A stretch of 64,000 bases of DNA from Cucumis sativus (Eukaryota > Streptophyta > Magnoliopsida > Cucurbitales > Cucurbitaceae). The notes under the pieces are model-generated. The model was not told where the DNA came from and did not search any database. It saw nothing but the letters and a program-made list of their open reading frames with translations. Position numbers and translations under genes: made by a program. Positions 10,814-23,462 of this stretch are shown in pieces; position 1 is the first letter of the stretch, and every line of letters begins with the position of its first letter. Where the stretch lies: the NCBI RefSeq assembly GCF_000004075.3, contig NW_022279554.1, positions 1 through 64,000 on the forward strand, read 5' to 3'.

Positions 10814-12326
10814 GGATATGTTGAGCATTTTCGCTAGCAAGGATTATGTACTTAACAAGGCCTTAGTGGATTAGAGAGTTAAGAAATTTGCATATGCTTG
10901 CATCCAGACTGTACACCATAATAGGTAATTAGTTTTTTCCATTTCAACATTCCTTATTAAAAACTTATCCTTTTTAACGTTTTGAATGGAAACAAATGTT
11001 TGATCTATCATTGTTGATTTTGTTGGCTTTCTATGCTGTGATCCTTTAATTGTATATGATATATTTCTTTTGTTGAAAAGTGATATATTTCTTAGATTTT
11101 GTTCAGATATATATAATGACATAAAGGTTTTTTTACCTTCAGCTAACGAATTCAGACTAATCTTATTTATATATATGATAAGTTGTCTTTATTTTTCCTC
11201 TGAATTATTCTTACTTGATGTTGTTCTTGATAGAAACCAATTGAGGAATCAACTTTTGGCTGCACCTGTGAACTCTAACACACCTGCAACTCTATTGTTA
11301 GACACAATTATTTTCTTATTACAACCTGAACTCCCATGGGTTTGTAAAATTGTTGGTTACTTCCTGGAAAGAAATGCATATGCGTTGATTAGGGATATCA
11401 CTTTGACAGGGAAGGTATAAATGTACTTCCTTTTTTTCTACTTGCAAGTGGTTTTTTTTATAGATATTCTGTTTTGCCGTGGATTATCCTCTGCAGGTGT
11501 TTTCAGAGAACTAATTCACACTCAAACTATTGCAGGAAAGTGCAGATTCACATTCCAAGAGTTCATTGGCTTCTCTAGAACATCTGCTGTCTCTTTTGAG
11601 TTCTCATGTTGGTAAGAAGCCATGTTGTTGCCCACGTGTTGATCCCAATTGGAGTTTCTCCTCTCAAATTCTTACTCTTCCTTTACTGTGGCGGACATTC
11701 ACATTTCACACCTCTCTCTACCCAATGGACAAAGTTGCATGTGTCATCCTCTACTAGGTTCGTGTACCTTGCTGTTTGGATATAATGGCGTTAGTAATGG
11801 TTTAAAGGTCATGTTTTCTCAATAACGAGAAACATAACATGCATGTACTTCATTTAAAAAAGAAAAAAAAACTCTATAGATTTTTTTTGAAAAGATCTTT
11901 TTAAGTACAACTTGGTGTGGGACATAAAAAATTATGACTATTCTAGCATACAGAATGGAGTTAGTTCCAGTACTCTGGAGTTTTATTAAAAAGTGCCACG
12001 AGAATAAAAAATGGTCATCCTTTTCAGAGAAATTGGCATATTTATCAGGAGATGCACCTGGTTGGCTATTACCTTTGGCTGTTTTTTTGTCCTGTGTACA
12101 AGTAAGATTATCTTCTTTATTCCTGTTCCTCTACTTTTGAATTTCGCTTTAATTCCTCATCTGATGTTATATAATTATATGGTATGTTATAAGATTCGGC
12201 ATGTCCTGATCACTTCTTTCCTTATCAATCAGGCACATGCTCATAATAATTGACAATGAGGAGTTTTATGAGCAGGAGAAGCCACTATCGTTAAAGAACA
12301 GATGCCTGATCGTTATTTTAAGACAG
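10814..12326 (+). pseudogene. UPL6: UPL6 HECT ubiquitin ligase, N-terminal exons, copy A
   Basis: UPL6 is a plant HECT-type E3 ubiquitin ligase with an N-terminal IQ motif. Exons: 10814-10924 (LSIFASKDYVLNKALVD, stop TAG, RVKKFAYACIQTVHHNR); 11234-11414 (NQLRNQLLAAPVNSNTPAT through LPWVCKIVGYFLERNAY); 11536 to about 11757 (SLASLEHLLSLLSSHVG, KKPCCCPRVDPNWSFSSQ, then decay); 11934-12102 (MTILAYRMELVPVLWSF through SGDAPGWLLPLAVF); 12233-12326 (HMLIIIDNEEFYEQEKPLSL). Breaks: the TAG in the first exon, which is shared with the copy at 62066, and an extra T in the run at 12082-12088 that the 63190 copy lacks. The first exons with the IQ motif are missing. The gene is cut in the next intron by the gypsy element. 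Family assignment is strong from recalled Arabidopsis UPL6. Confidence 0.9.
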
Positions 12327-12343
12327 GTGAGCTCTTTAATTCC

Positions 12344-12551
12344 ATCATATGTCCAAAAAGATACCCATACCCTCCCACTCAAGACACTTAAGTAATTGCT
12401 CAGAGAAATAACAAAATACTTGGCCCCACTCTAACAAACACATTCCTAAGGGCCCACACAAATAGAAAAATACCAACTAACTCTCAATCATTCTTTCTTC
12501 TTCCTATTCTTGTCTCTACGGGAATACACGTTTACTATGGGAGGTCTATCA
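12344..12551 (-). repeat. 3' LTR of element A, truncated
   Basis: 208 bp matching 17388-17595 with five mismatches. It ends in GGTCTATCA. The outer 95 bp, beginning TGTTAAGG, are absent. The adjoining DNA is the intron after the UPL6 exon ending at 12326, so this edge is a rearrangement junction, not the original integration site. The adjacent purine tract on the - strand (CTTTGGGGGCGGATAA) is the likely plus-strand primer. Confidence 0.9.
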
Positions 12552-12556
12552 TTATC

Positions 12557-15500
12557 CGCCCCCAAAGAGCCACCTTGTCCTCAAGGTGGAATTCAGGAAA
12601 CTGTTCTTGAATAAGAGCAGCTTGTTCCCATGTTGCACTTTCAAGTGTCCCCTCACTCCAACGGATCAAAACTTCTAAGTTGTCCTCCTTTTCTATTGTT
12701 TTGCGAACTCCCAATACTTCTACTGGAGACACTTGCATAGACAAATCAGCAGCCAAATCTTTTGGAATTGGGAATAATGGCCTGTTTGAACTCACACCTT
12801 GCGAAGAACAGAAACATGAAAGATGGGTGTATAAGCGATTCCTTGGGAAAGGCCAAACGGTATGCAACGAAACCAATTCGTGCCACGATCATAAATGGAC
12901 CAATGAATCTTGGGGCCAATTTGGGGTGCTTAAAACGGCTGAGAGAGGACTGTTGGTAAGGGCGTAACTTCACATACACCCAATCATGAACCTTAAACAG
13001 AACCTCCTGTCTTTTAGCATTAGCATATTTGACCATTCGCTGCTGTGCTTTCAGTAAATTGGCCTTCAAAACACCCAAAATTTCATCTCTTTCTTTCATC
13101 AAATGGTCTACTTCATTCACCCGACTCGAGCCCTTCACATACGGTAATATAGAGGGGGTGGTCGCCCATAGAGGGCCTCGAAGGGGGTCATCAATATGGC
13201 TGTACGGACTGTTGTATTATAGCTCAATTCAACCCAAGCTAGCCATTTAACCCACTGTTTAGGTGTGTTCATAGCAAAACACCGTAGATACGTCTCCACC
13301 CCTCGATTGACAACTTCTGTTTGACCATCCGTTTGGGGGTGGTAAGTGGTGCTTCGTCTCAACTGAGTTTCCAACAACCTCCACAACTCTTCCCAGAATA
13401 GACTTGTGAAAATACGATCACGATCCGACACTATACTTCGGGGGCATCCATGCAAACGAATAATCTCTCGCATAAAAACAGCAGCAACCACTTTTGCACC
13501 AAATGGATGTTTCAAGGGAATGAAATGTGCATACTTGGAAAGACGATCCGCAACTACCAATATAACATCATAACGCTCGGATTTGTGGAGCCCTCAATAA
13601 AATCCATACTAATATCTTCCCACACACGGTCCGGAATGGGTAATGCTTGAAGGAAACCAGCCGGAGTTAAAGACAAGTATTTGGCTTGCTGACACACGGA
13701 ACATTCAGCAACATAGGTGCGGATATGGGCTTTCATACCTCGCCAATAGACCTCCCTTGCTAGCCTTTGATATGTTTTCAATGCACCATGATGTCCCCCT
13801 ATCGGGCTGTTATGGAACTCAGCTAATAATAAAGTAATATCAGGTGAATCCTCCTCCTTGTAGCAAATATCCATCTGCTGGCTGTCCATTTATCAAGGAC
13901 AATCGAATATTGTTAAGAGATTCATTTCCAGCCACTTGATCGATGAAAACCGAAGGGTTTAGCCCGCCCACAATACTTACGAGGCCCAATTCAAATACCG
14001 GTGGTAATCTCTATAAGGCATCGGCCGCTTTGTTTTCCAATCCTTTCTTGTACTCAATCACAAAATCATACCCCAATAGTTTAGCGATCCATCTCTGATA
14101 TTCTCCCCCGATAGCCCGTTGTTCAAGAAGAAACTTCAAACTTTTCTGATCTGTACGCACCACAAAAGGCTTACCCAATAGATATGGTCGCCATTTTTGA
14201 ACAGCCAGCACTATTGCCATAAGCTCCCGTTCATAAACAGCCTTAAACCTATGGGTAATAGGTAAAGCTTGACTGAAAAAGGCCACTGGTCGTTGATTTT
14301 GCATTAGGACAGCCCCAATACCCACACCCGAAGCATCAGTTTCCAGCACAAAACTTTGTGAAAAATCAGGAATACCTAGCATCGGGACAGACATCATTGC
14401 TGACTTTTAACTGCTGAAATGCGTTCTCGGTCGTCTCATTCCACTTAAAGTTACCTTTTTTTAACAGTTGTGTCAAGGGGGGCAGCCAATAGAACCGTAG
14501 TTTGCAACGAATTTCCGATAATACCCCGTTAGCCCCAAAAAACCCACCTAGCTCCTTCACGTTCTTGGGTGCTGGCCATTTAACCATCGCTTCTATTTTT
14601 GTTGGATCCGCTGCCACCCCCTCTGAAGAAATAACATGGCCCAAGTATTCAATTTTGTCAACCGCAAATTGGCATTTTTTAAAGTTGGCTACCAGTTGAT
14701 GAGCTACTAGAGTTTCCAAAACCATTGCCAATTGGTGCAAATGCTCGTCCAAGGACTTGCTGTAAATTAAGATGTCATCAAAGAAAACCAAAACAAACTT
14801 GCGTAAATATGGGCGAAGAACATCACTCATGATTGATTGGAATGTTGCCGGAGCATTTCAACCCAAACAGCATCACAAGGAATTCATAGGGCCCCTCGTG
14901 GGTTCGAAACGCTGTTTTGTGAACATCGGCTGCCCGCACCCGAATTTGCTGATAACCTAACTTTAAATCAATTTTGGAGAATATGGTTGCCCCAAATAAT
15001 TTGTCCAACAGTTCATCAACAACAGGAATCAGATACTTATCTGGTATAGTGGCAAGATTCAGTGCTCGGTAATCAACGCAAAATTGCCAGCTACCATCCT
15101 TTTTCTTAACAAGGAGCACTGAAAAGGCACTTTTGCTTGGCTGAATTATTCCGGCTAGCAGCATTTCCTTAACTAGTTTCTCTATCTCATCTTTCTAAAA
15201 TTGGGGATAACGATACGGGCGCACGTTCACTGCACGAGCCCCTGGTTCTAATTCAATAGCATGATCATGATCGCGAGGTGGGGGTAATTGATTGCTTGGT
15301 TCAAACACAACGCTAAAGGACTGAAGAACTTTTTGAATTTCTGGTTGTAGTTTACTCAAGTAGTCTGCTATGTGTTCCCTTGCTTCGCCCACTCCCCACT
15401 GTACAACTGCACTTAATTCGATTGACACGCCTTGATCTTCCTTCTCAAAGGTTTTCATTATCGATTTCAGTGACACTTGGGATCTTACTAAACTTCTATC

Positions 15501-15830
15501 CCCTTGAAGAATTACCACCCATTCACCCAGTGAGAATTCCATCTCCGACAACTTGTAATAAAAAATTACTTTCCCTAACATTTCCAACCAAGTAACTCCT
15601 AATATAACGTCAGCACTCCGAGTGGTAGAGGGAGAAAATCGTGAGTGATTGATAAATTGGCGATTGTCAGGTTTACATCCTTACACACACTGGTTGCTTG
15701 GACTATGCCTCCGGTTCCCAGAACAACCCCATATGCATCCATGGTTTCTACTGAAATTTTTAGCTCTTTGACTACCTCTTCTGCAATAAAATTGTGCGTG
15801 GCTCCCCATCGATCAGCACCACAACCTCAC
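12557..15830 (-). pseudogene. Element A pol: protease, RT, RNase H, integrase, chromodomain
   Basis: Order on the - strand: a protease remnant near 15790-15850 (VVVLIDGEP, where the family has D-S/G-G); RT 15230-14380 with [19 protein letters not shown] and the catalytic [11 protein letters not shown]; RNase H 14397-14011 with [29 protein letters not shown] and NKAADAL; integrase 13889-12950 with the HHCC zinc finger (HHGALKTYQRLA, CSVCQQAKY) and core residues in DRLSKYAHF, SIVSDRDRIF and TTYHPQTDGQTEVVNR; a chromodomain-like tail 12790-12557 with VLIRWSEGTLESATWE. Breaks include a frame shift where the family's TGYYR segment should be (GANGVLSEIRCKL), shared with element B. Proteins of this kind copy and integrate the element; this copy cannot do so unaided. 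Confidence 0.9.
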
Positions 15831-15879
15831 GTCCCCTTATTTCTCCTTTAATTTTTATGGTTTTCGGCGAATTGAAACC

Positions 15880-17263
15880 TACCAATGAATTTATCGACAG
15901 ATTCACTATTTTTGTATTGACTTCCTTATTCCCGTTGGTTTCGATTTCTTCCCCCACTTGATCGGTTTTGTCACTTAAGTCTTCCCCTTCTTGTACAGCA
16001 ATGATGTTCAATTCACGTCTTTTGCAGCGGTGCCCTAGACTAAACTTCTCGTCACATCTAAAACACAAACCTTTTTCCTTCTTAATCCGCACTTCGTTGT
16101 CAGTCATTCGGCGGTATGGTTGAGACAACGTACTCTTCGCGCCCGATTCCTGGCGATGAAGTAATCGTCGTGGACGAGTACGACGAATTCGGCTAGGGTA
16201 ATCGTTAATCGTTCGTGATGTAGCGACCCCGATCTGAGGCCTTTGACCCAGTTTGACTTCTCGACCTGCTTGGCCCACTATTTGACATTTTAATTGATAA
16301 ATTAGGGTTTCCACTTGCCCCATGAATTCTCTTCAATTGAACCACTCGATCATCTTCTCAATTATTTGGGCCATTAACATTTTAGCCTCTAGGCCCACTG
16401 AATTCAATTTTCAGATCTCACTTTGAATCTCTTCCTTCAGCCCACACACAAACTTACTTTCTAGGGCTGCATCACTCATATCTTTAAGGCCGACGAAAAT
16501 TGTTCAAATCGCCGCCGGTAATCCCTCACGGTGGTCTCCTGCTGTAATTTCATCAACCTTGCGTGTTTATCTCCTTGGTCGGACGCTTTGAATCTGGCCC
16601 ACAGAAGCTATCGGAATTCTGTCCAGCTGCCGATTTTCTTTCTATCCTCCTTCCATTGATACCAGTCCAAAGCTTCCCCCTCCAAGCACAGGACCGCCGC
16701 ATCCAACTTATCTCTCTTCGTCAGATATTCACCACAAAATAGCGCTCCACACGTTGTAGCTATCCATCCACATTCTCTTCTTCCTCCCCTTTAAATATCG
16801 ACACCTCCAGTTTTCGTAGCCTCATGTCAAAAAGGGGTATCTCACGAATATTTGGTGCACATGGTACTCCAACTCCCTCATCCACCACTGGGTTAGTTTT
16901 TTGTTCACTTTTTTCTTCTTGAACTTGTTCCTCATTCATTATTCCCTTTCCCTTGTCCGTAATCATTCTTTCACTAGATGTGGATCCTTTTGAAGCACTT
17001 CCCATCACTCCCATCCTGTGTATTAACAATTTCATATCCTCACTCAATTTTTACAGATTATCCTCAATCTTTTGTTCAGCCATTGTACTTCGAACTTCTG
17101 CTTCCGCAAATTGTTTCTTCATCTTCCTTTCAAATGCTAATTGTCGTTCTTCTACTTGTAAAAATTTTGCTTCTACTCTACTTTCCATTTCAGTCGTCCC
17201 TGTGGTTACTCCCTCTAAACCTTCTTCCAGTTCAACTATCCTAGCTTCCATCTTACCAACCAT
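15880..17263 (-). pseudogene. Element A gag, interrupted
   Basis: Open pieces 17263-17051 (a coiled-coil-like EARIVELEEGLEGV and EERQLAFERKMKKQF) and 17047-16760 are separated by a single TAA. The frame is lost further on, and 16323-15880 carries the nucleic-acid binding zinc knuckle CFRCDEKFSLGHRC. Gag packages the element RNA. The order and the knuckle are typical of plant gypsy elements. Confidence 0.8.
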
Positions 17264-17274
17264 ACCAGGAAAGA

Positions 17275-17288
17275 TGGCTCTGATACCA
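17275..17288 (-). other. Primer binding site for initiator methionine tRNA
   Basis: On the - strand this reads TGGTATCAGAGCCA, complementary to the 3' end of plant initiator tRNA-Met, the usual primer of gypsy reverse transcription. It lies four bases inside the 5' LTR, confirming element orientation and LTR edge. Confidence 0.9.
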
Positions 17289-17292
17289 AAAT

Positions 17293-17595
17293 TGTTAAGG
17301 CTTTAGCCACAATTTTATTTATCAACTGTGGGGAAGGATTTGAGAGCTCCCCAGTTTCTCCACGCTCTAATGAGAGTCTATACCAAAATCATATGTCCAA
17401 AAAGATACCCATACCCTCCCACGCAAGACACTTAAGTAATTGCTCAGAGAAATAATAAAATACTTGGCCCCACTCTAACAAACACATTCCTAAGGGCCCA
17501 CACAAATGGAAAAATACCAACTAACTCTCAATCATTCTTTCTTCTTCCTATTCTTGTCCCTACGGGAATACACCTTTACTATGGGAGGTCTATCA
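17293..17595 (-). repeat. 5' LTR of element A, full length
   Basis: 303 bp starting TGTTAAGG and ending CTATCA on the + strand (TG...CA). It is followed by GCTTT, one half of a target-site duplication. Confidence 0.9.
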
Positions 17596-17700
17596 GCTTT
17601 CTATATAATTTATGAGAGTTTAATATTGCATGGTTGCATGGTATAAAGATGGAATAATATTTAACCCAACATTGAATATTTCCAATGTTTATCATCACAA

Positions 17701-19992
17701 CATGTATAACTATCTAAATGACTTGCCATCCTTGGATCCTGAATTGTATCGCCACCTTATTTTCTTAAAGGTGTGTATTCCCTGGTATCACTTTTAGCTG
17801 ATACCACACTTAGCCTGTTGATCAATGATCTAGATCAATCTAGTATCCTGGTAGAATCTTTTTCTCACTTCTTATCTTAAATCATGAAGGTGACATTCCT
17901 GAACTAGAGCTATATTTTGTTATTATAAACAATGAATATGGAAAGCAAATTGAAGAAGAGCTACTTCCTGGAGGAAAAAACCGTCGTGTCACCTGTGAAA
18001 ATGTCATCACATTCATTCATCTTGTTGCCAATCATCGTTTGAACTTTCAGCATAGTTTGTCCCTTGTTTATCCAATGTGTCTCCCTACTCCAATGTTGAT
18101 TGAAAACATGTCCTCCTCAGATACGACAGCAAAGTTCTCATTTTTTGAGAGGGATTCAGCAGCTTATACAGAAAGAATGGATCAACATGTTCAATGAGCA
18201 TGAATTCCAGGTATCACTAACTCACTGAGATAGTAACGTGGTTTGCATGAAAAGGCTGTTTTGCTGTTATATAATCTCTTGATGACTCGTTTATCATTGC
18301 ACATCAACTGCCTCATGTGCCTTGAATCCTGTTTCATGCTAGTATTAATTATACTATTTGGGAAAGAAGTATGTTAAAGGAGGAACATTTTTTCTCCTAG
18401 ACCATACAAAGTCAGTAGGGTTAAGCACTTAGATTTGCATTTTTATTCTTCTTATTGTGTGGGTGTGTGGGTGGGGGAGGGGGGAGGGGGTTAGTAGTTT
18501 TGATAATGTGCCATTGTCGACCTTTAATTTTCATGTGACGTGAAACACTAAACTAATTAAAGCAAGAACCTAGAATGATTAGGAGTACACTTGATCTTGT
18601 GATCTGGGCAGCAACCAACCAAAGCCTAAACCCTAGAGGCATCAGGGTCTTCCTTATTGAGTTCACCTGAAGGAATAGATGTGGGTTTCCTTGATGAAGT
18701 GAAGATTCAGGTTCTGGATAAGGAAACTAGTCTTCCTTAAGATTCAAGTTGTTCATTTTCGAAGAGGCACAATGCTCGTAAAAGTGTAGAGGCAGAATTT
18801 TACTAATCATTAAAATCTGAGAAATAAACAAAGTGAACTAGATTATTTTTAGCCTACATGGACTCTAAGTGGTGACAACTGAAGTCCTTGTAAGGGGAAA
18901 AGATGTGGGAAAAAAAGTTCCCTTGCGATGGGAAATGATAAGAAAAACATAAAGAGAACCCTAATTTAGGTCAAATCATGGACCAATGGCTAAATACTAT
19001 GAAGTTTTGTTGCTGGTCTTTTGTGGTTCCAGGATAAATCGAGTGGTCTATTTCATTTCAGCTTTCAATATCAGGTTCACTGGACAACTTGGATGTTGAT
19101 GACCTACGGACACATACTACTTATTCAAGTGGTTATCATAGGGTAAGTTCTATTAAACCCTTTTTTCTATATATGTATTTTTGTTTCTTTTCTTTTCTGC
19201 GTAATTGTTTTGCATATTGTGTTCGATAAAATTTTGAAAATTTGAAATCTTGCAAGAAGATTAGTTACAATTAATCTTCCTTTGGAGGTTGAACAATTCT
19301 TGGTTTAGGATATCGAATACTAGATTTATTGTAGTGCAATCGGAATTGTGATGTCAAGTCAATTAAATTTCATAATTGTAGATGATGTTGGAAGATCTCA
19401 CCCGGGTAATTGGGAGATGGTTTTGAAGTCTTTGGAGTTTAGGGAGTTGGTCATCGTTTAGATTCTTTTTAATATTTTTCAATTAATTTCGAATTCATAC
19501 AATGTATATGCCTGTATTAGTGTTTGAAACTGGGTGATAAATTGATTACCATTATTCAGACTTCTAGTCCTCTCTTATGTTTCTATGACTATGAAAACAA
19601 ACTTTGGACTTGTATTGTTTGTAATGCTCTGTTTGGTCAGGCACAACCATGATCAAGAAATTTGTGATAGGAAACAGAGAAATATCTTCACTTTTTTAAT
19701 GATGTTCTTTTATGCTTCTGCTGGATTGAAAAACCAAATGTGGGAACTTCGAAATTTGAATTTTTATTTCATGCTTTCAGGAGCATTATGTCATTGAGAT
19801 GTTTTGGGAAGTTATCAAAAGTTTCTCAATGGAAAACCAAAAGAAATTTCTGAAGTCAGTATTTTCATTACACATCAGTTGGTTACTTCTTGTCTCAAGT
19901 TGGCTTAAAGAAAAACTGAACTTCAGAAATATAACAATTGTATCTTGCTTTTTCATTAGGTTTGTAACTGGTTACTCTCGAGGACCACTTCG
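17701..19992 (+). pseudogene. UPL6: UPL6 HECT ubiquitin ligase, C-terminal exons
   Basis: Late exons of the UPL6 HECT domain, in order: about 17703-17770 (YNYLNDLPSLDPELYRHLIF); 17881-18050 (HEGDIPELELYFVIINNEYG through ITFIHLVANHRLNFQ); 18121-18210 (IRQQSSHFLRGIQQLIQKEW through NEHEFQ); 19062-19142 (LSISGSLDNLDVDDLRTHT through SSGYHR); 19781-19854 (EHYVIEMFWEVIKSFSMEN); 19960 to about 19992 (FVTGYSRGPL). Most reading frames are intact. The first exon lacks an obvious AG acceptor and the second lacks a GT donor. The next exons, with the LGFKYLEP segment and the active-site cysteine that carries ubiquitin, do not follow: 158 bases on there is a kinesin exon instead. It follows directly from the exons at 51478-53066 in gene order. 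Confidence 0.9.
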
Positions 19993-20150
19993 TATCCTCA
20001 TTATTCTTAATTATTTGTTTTGGTTTCCCTTAAGGGGATAAGTTGGTTCCTTCTAGAGCTTAAACTAATTTATCCTGCTAGCAAAAATCATGTGAAAAAG
20101 TAACTCAGTATGAGACAAGGTACATTTCTGACTAGTACTTTATTGTGCAG

Positions 20151-20294
20151 AGACTGGCAGATGGTTTAAGTAGCTTTAAAACAAGTGAATAAATCTTATT
20201 GATTTACCTGGTTCCGGAGGCAGAAGCTAACAGGTGCAGCTGGGGAGCGCTTGAAGGAAGCACGCAATATCAACCGATCACTCTCACAACTCGG
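20151..20294 (+). pseudogene. Kinesin-12 motor exon, least deleted copy
   Basis: A single exon flanked by TGCAG and GTAACC. It reads RLADGLSSFKTSE then a stop; across small indels it continues IDLPGS (switch II, normally DLAGSE) and RQKLTGAAGERLKEARNINR then SLSQLG. It retains the ~34 bp lost from the copies at 7495-7604 and 50420-50529. No upstream kinesin exon is present; it sits right after the broken 3' end of UPL6. Confidence 0.85.
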
Positions 20295-20847
20295 GTAACC
20301 GATCAAAACTATTGGGAGATATTTCAAATTTCATTTAAGCAGTGATCTTTCCAATGATTTTTTTCTTTATTTATTTTGTAATGTCAATTAATTGGCTAAT
20401 TATTTATCAGAATGCTTGTTGATATCGCTGCATGTTTTATTTTGTAATGTTTGTACTTTTTAGTTGTGATTTGTGAATATGCTAGGATTGATTTGATTTG
20501 CTCTTCTGACTGTTAAGATCGGAATGATGTTGCTCATCTGAAAGAAGGCAGCATCATGTGCTTGAAGACTTGTAGAGTATGGAGAGTGAATGGTCAAATT
20601 TGAGGAATCGTATCTGCTGGCTTTGTAGTCCAAACAGGTTGTCTGGCTAACTTTCTTTTTCTCATTTTCAACCAATTAGGATAGCTGTCATGTTTTTTGA
20701 ATTCCTTGCATTGTTGAGTAGTAACTTGGCATTTGTTTATTAAAAGGTTTTAATTAAGATTATGGTGTTCATAACTTTGTAGTGTCACACTAAATAACTT
20801 AAAAGAGTTAGTTTGATAGTTGACAAACATGATAGTAATGTTATTGA
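20295..20847. repeat. Shared non-coding segment, copy 2, truncated
   Basis: Near-identical to 7605-8150. It stops at GACAAACATGATAGTAATG, where LINE sequence begins without a recognisable target duplication. Confidence 0.85.
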
Positions 20848-21528
20848 ATAATGACATTCCTAGTACTTCTGCCAAAAGGAAATCTTTCCCGGCCCAACGA
20901 GTGATATTAAAATCCCCACCTATGCACCAGGCCACGGCCGAACAATCAGCCAAGGAAGACAATTCGGGCCAAACCAATTTCCTTTCTCTGCAACCACAAG
21001 GGCCATAGACATTTGTGATCCAACAAACCTTTTTGCACAAAGTGAGGCATTTGATTGACAAAGAGAGGCGTCTTTTAATGACCTCTGTTACAGATATTTT
21101 ACTGTGTCCCACATGGTAAGAATTCCCCCAGAAGATCCAACAGAAGCCACATAATCCCAGCCAATATCCTTAGAACTCCACAATGATTTTATAAAAGCCG
21201 AGTTCAAGGTGTCCTTCTTAGATTCTTGAATCATGACTACAATTGTTGATGAATTTTTTAAGTGTTGCACGTTTAGAGGAGTCGTTCAAACCCTTAGTGT
21301 TCCAGGAGACAACCTTAATAATGACTGGGAGGAGGAAAAGGCAGTTGCACATCTAATTTAAGCCAGAATGATTCCACAATCACCGACTATAGACACTAAA
21401 TCTTTAGGCAAATCCAGGGGAATTTTAATAGGGAGAATATCTTCATCATTGAACAAGACATTCAGATCCATCCCATTAATTTCTGGGACTAATTTAGGGT
21501 CAACTTCAGTGTTGGGGACTGCCAATTT
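20848..21528 (-). mobile_element. LINE (L1-type) fragment with endonuclease domain
   Basis: On the - strand: VVSWNTKGLND near 21310, VVMIQESK near 21240 and, to the left, WITNVYGPCGCRERKLVWPE plus WCIGGDFNITRW. This is the AP-endonuclease-like domain of a plant L1 element that nicks target DNA, with catalytic E (QESK), Y (NVYG) and GDFN residues visible. It is nearly identical to 30005-30440. Upstream (21528-21360) is an unrecognised acidic stretch. It ends at 20848 before the reverse transcriptase, the opposite of the usual 5' truncation, so a rearrangement is likely. Confidence 0.85.
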
Positions 21529-23462
21529 AACTGATCTCAACAGTAAGTTGATTAAGTTGGGCAGTAGGAGGGACACGAGACAAGGCATCTGCTGCTTTGT
21601 TTTCTAGTCCCGGTTTATACACGACATCAAAATTGTAGCCAAGAAGCTTAGCAATCCACCTCTGATGTTGAGGTTGGATAACCCTTTGTTCCAATAAAAG
21701 TTTCAATGATCGTTGATCAGTTTTCACTACAAACCTCTTGCCCAAAAGATAAGGTCTACAGCGTTGCACAGCCAAAACTACAGCCATTAATTCCCGTTCA
21801 TAAACTGGTTTAGCACGATCCCTCATAGCTAATGTCTGGCTCAAAATAAGCAATTGGCCGATGATTTTGAATTAAGACAGCACCTACCCCGTATCCAGAA
21901 GCATCGGTCTCTATTTCAATTGGTAAGGAAAAATCTGGCAGTGCTAAGATTGGGAGAGTCATCGTAGCCATCTTTAAATTCTCAAAAGCTTCAGCAGCTG
22001 CAACAGTCCATTCATATGCTCCTTTCTTCAATAATTGAGTCAAAGGAGCAGCCACACTTCCATAATTCATTACAAATCTTCGATAATTCCTGTCAACCCA
22101 AGAAATCCACGAACTTCACGGACATTAGTGGGCACGGGCCATTCTTTGATAGATCTAATTTTCTCGGGATCAACCTCTACACCCTTGCCCGAAATTATAT
22201 GGCCAAGATACTCCACTTTCATTTTGGCAAACCCACACTTGTGCATATTAGCATATAATTTATTCTCTCGCAGCACCTCTAGCACCCATTCTAAATGTTG
22301 AAGATTTTCATCCAAACTTCTGCTGTAAATTAATATATCATCAAAAAAGACTAAGAAAACCTGTGTAGGTAAGGTTTAAAGATACTATTCATCAAAGCTT
22401 GAAACGTTGATGGTGCATTGGTGAGCCCAAAAGGCATGACAAGAAACTCATAATGCCCCTCGTGAGTTCTAAAAGCTGTTTTCTTCACATCCTTTTTACA
22501 CATTCTAATTTGATGATATCCCGCCTTGAGATCAATCTTCGAAAATATATTAGCCCCATTAAGTTCATCAAACAATTCCTCTACTACTGGAATAGGAAAC
22601 TTGTCTGGAACGGTCACACTATTCAACGCACGGTAATCTACACAAAACCGTCAACTACCATTTTTTTTCACCAACAAGACTGGGCTCGAATATGGACTAG
22701 TACTAGGTTTTTATGCCAAATGCCATCATTTCATCAACCAATCTTTCCATCTCCTCCTTTTGCTGGTATGCATATCTATGAGGCCGAACATTGACTGGAT
22801 TAGTCCCCTTCTTAAGATGTATATGATGTTCAATGGTACATTGTGGTGGCAACTCTCCAGGCCAATCAAAAACATCTTCGTTCTTAGCTAACACGGCTGG
22901 AATAGACTCATGAGTGGTAGGCACTTCATCAACCCCATACATCGCTGCAAATGCCATTCCACCTTCCAAAGATCTACACTCAATCAGAAATCCCTGATCA
23001 AGTTCTGTCCATGTCTTCATCATGTGCTTCAAACTCACCCTAGCCTTCGTACGACTCGGATCTCCCCTCAATACAACCTTCTTCCCATTTTGTATGAATG
23101 TCAAAGTAAGTTTTCACCAATCTACTTCGGTTACTCCTAATGTATGTAGCCATTGCATACCAAGAATGACATCCACTCCCCCCCCAATTCCAATGGAAGA
23201 AAATTATCCACAACCTTCCATTCACCCAATAGTAGTTCCACTTGTTTACAAATTCCCTTCCCTTTTACAGCAGATTCAAACCCAAAAATAACCCTATAAT
23301 CAGAAGTTTTCTGCAACTGCAACAACAATTGAGTTACTAACTTTTCAGATATAAAATTATTGGTCGCGCCGCAATCTATCGATACTACTACTGACCTTTC
23401 TCTAATCATACCTTCAATTTTCATAGTTCCAGGGTTTGTTGATGAATGCTTCACATCTCCAC
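21529..23462 (-). mobile_element. Ty3/gypsy element 2, pol region
   Basis: A different gypsy lineage from elements A and B. Protease at 23454-23137 (MIRERSVVVSIDCGATNNFI, active-site D-C-G in place of the usual D-S/T-G), a linker with LIECRSLEGGMAFAAMYGVDE, RT at 22800-22070 ([59 protein letters not shown]) and RNase H at 22070-21527 ([44 protein letters not shown]). Several frame shifts and stops. It has no integrase: at 21529 it abuts LINE DNA. On the other side it is joined to the Lys/Ser-rich tail. Confidence 0.9.

Larger units (their letters stand above)
12344..17595 (-). mobile_element. Ty3/gypsy chromovirus-type element A, nearly complete
   Basis: A 5.25-kb LTR retrotransposon read on the - strand: 5' LTR (17293-17595), primer binding site, gag, protease, reverse transcriptase, RNase H, integrase, chromodomain-like tail, purine-rich tract and 3' LTR (12344-12551). 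Domain order (integrase after RNase H) and the chromodomain make it a Ty3/gypsy chromovirus type. The 3' LTR lacks 95 bp of its outer end. The two LTRs differ at five positions over the shared 208 bp, so the insertion is fairly recent. Coding is broken by several stops and frame shifts. The right flank is GCTTT (17596-17600); the matching left flank is not here but at 53616-53620. Confidence 0.95.
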
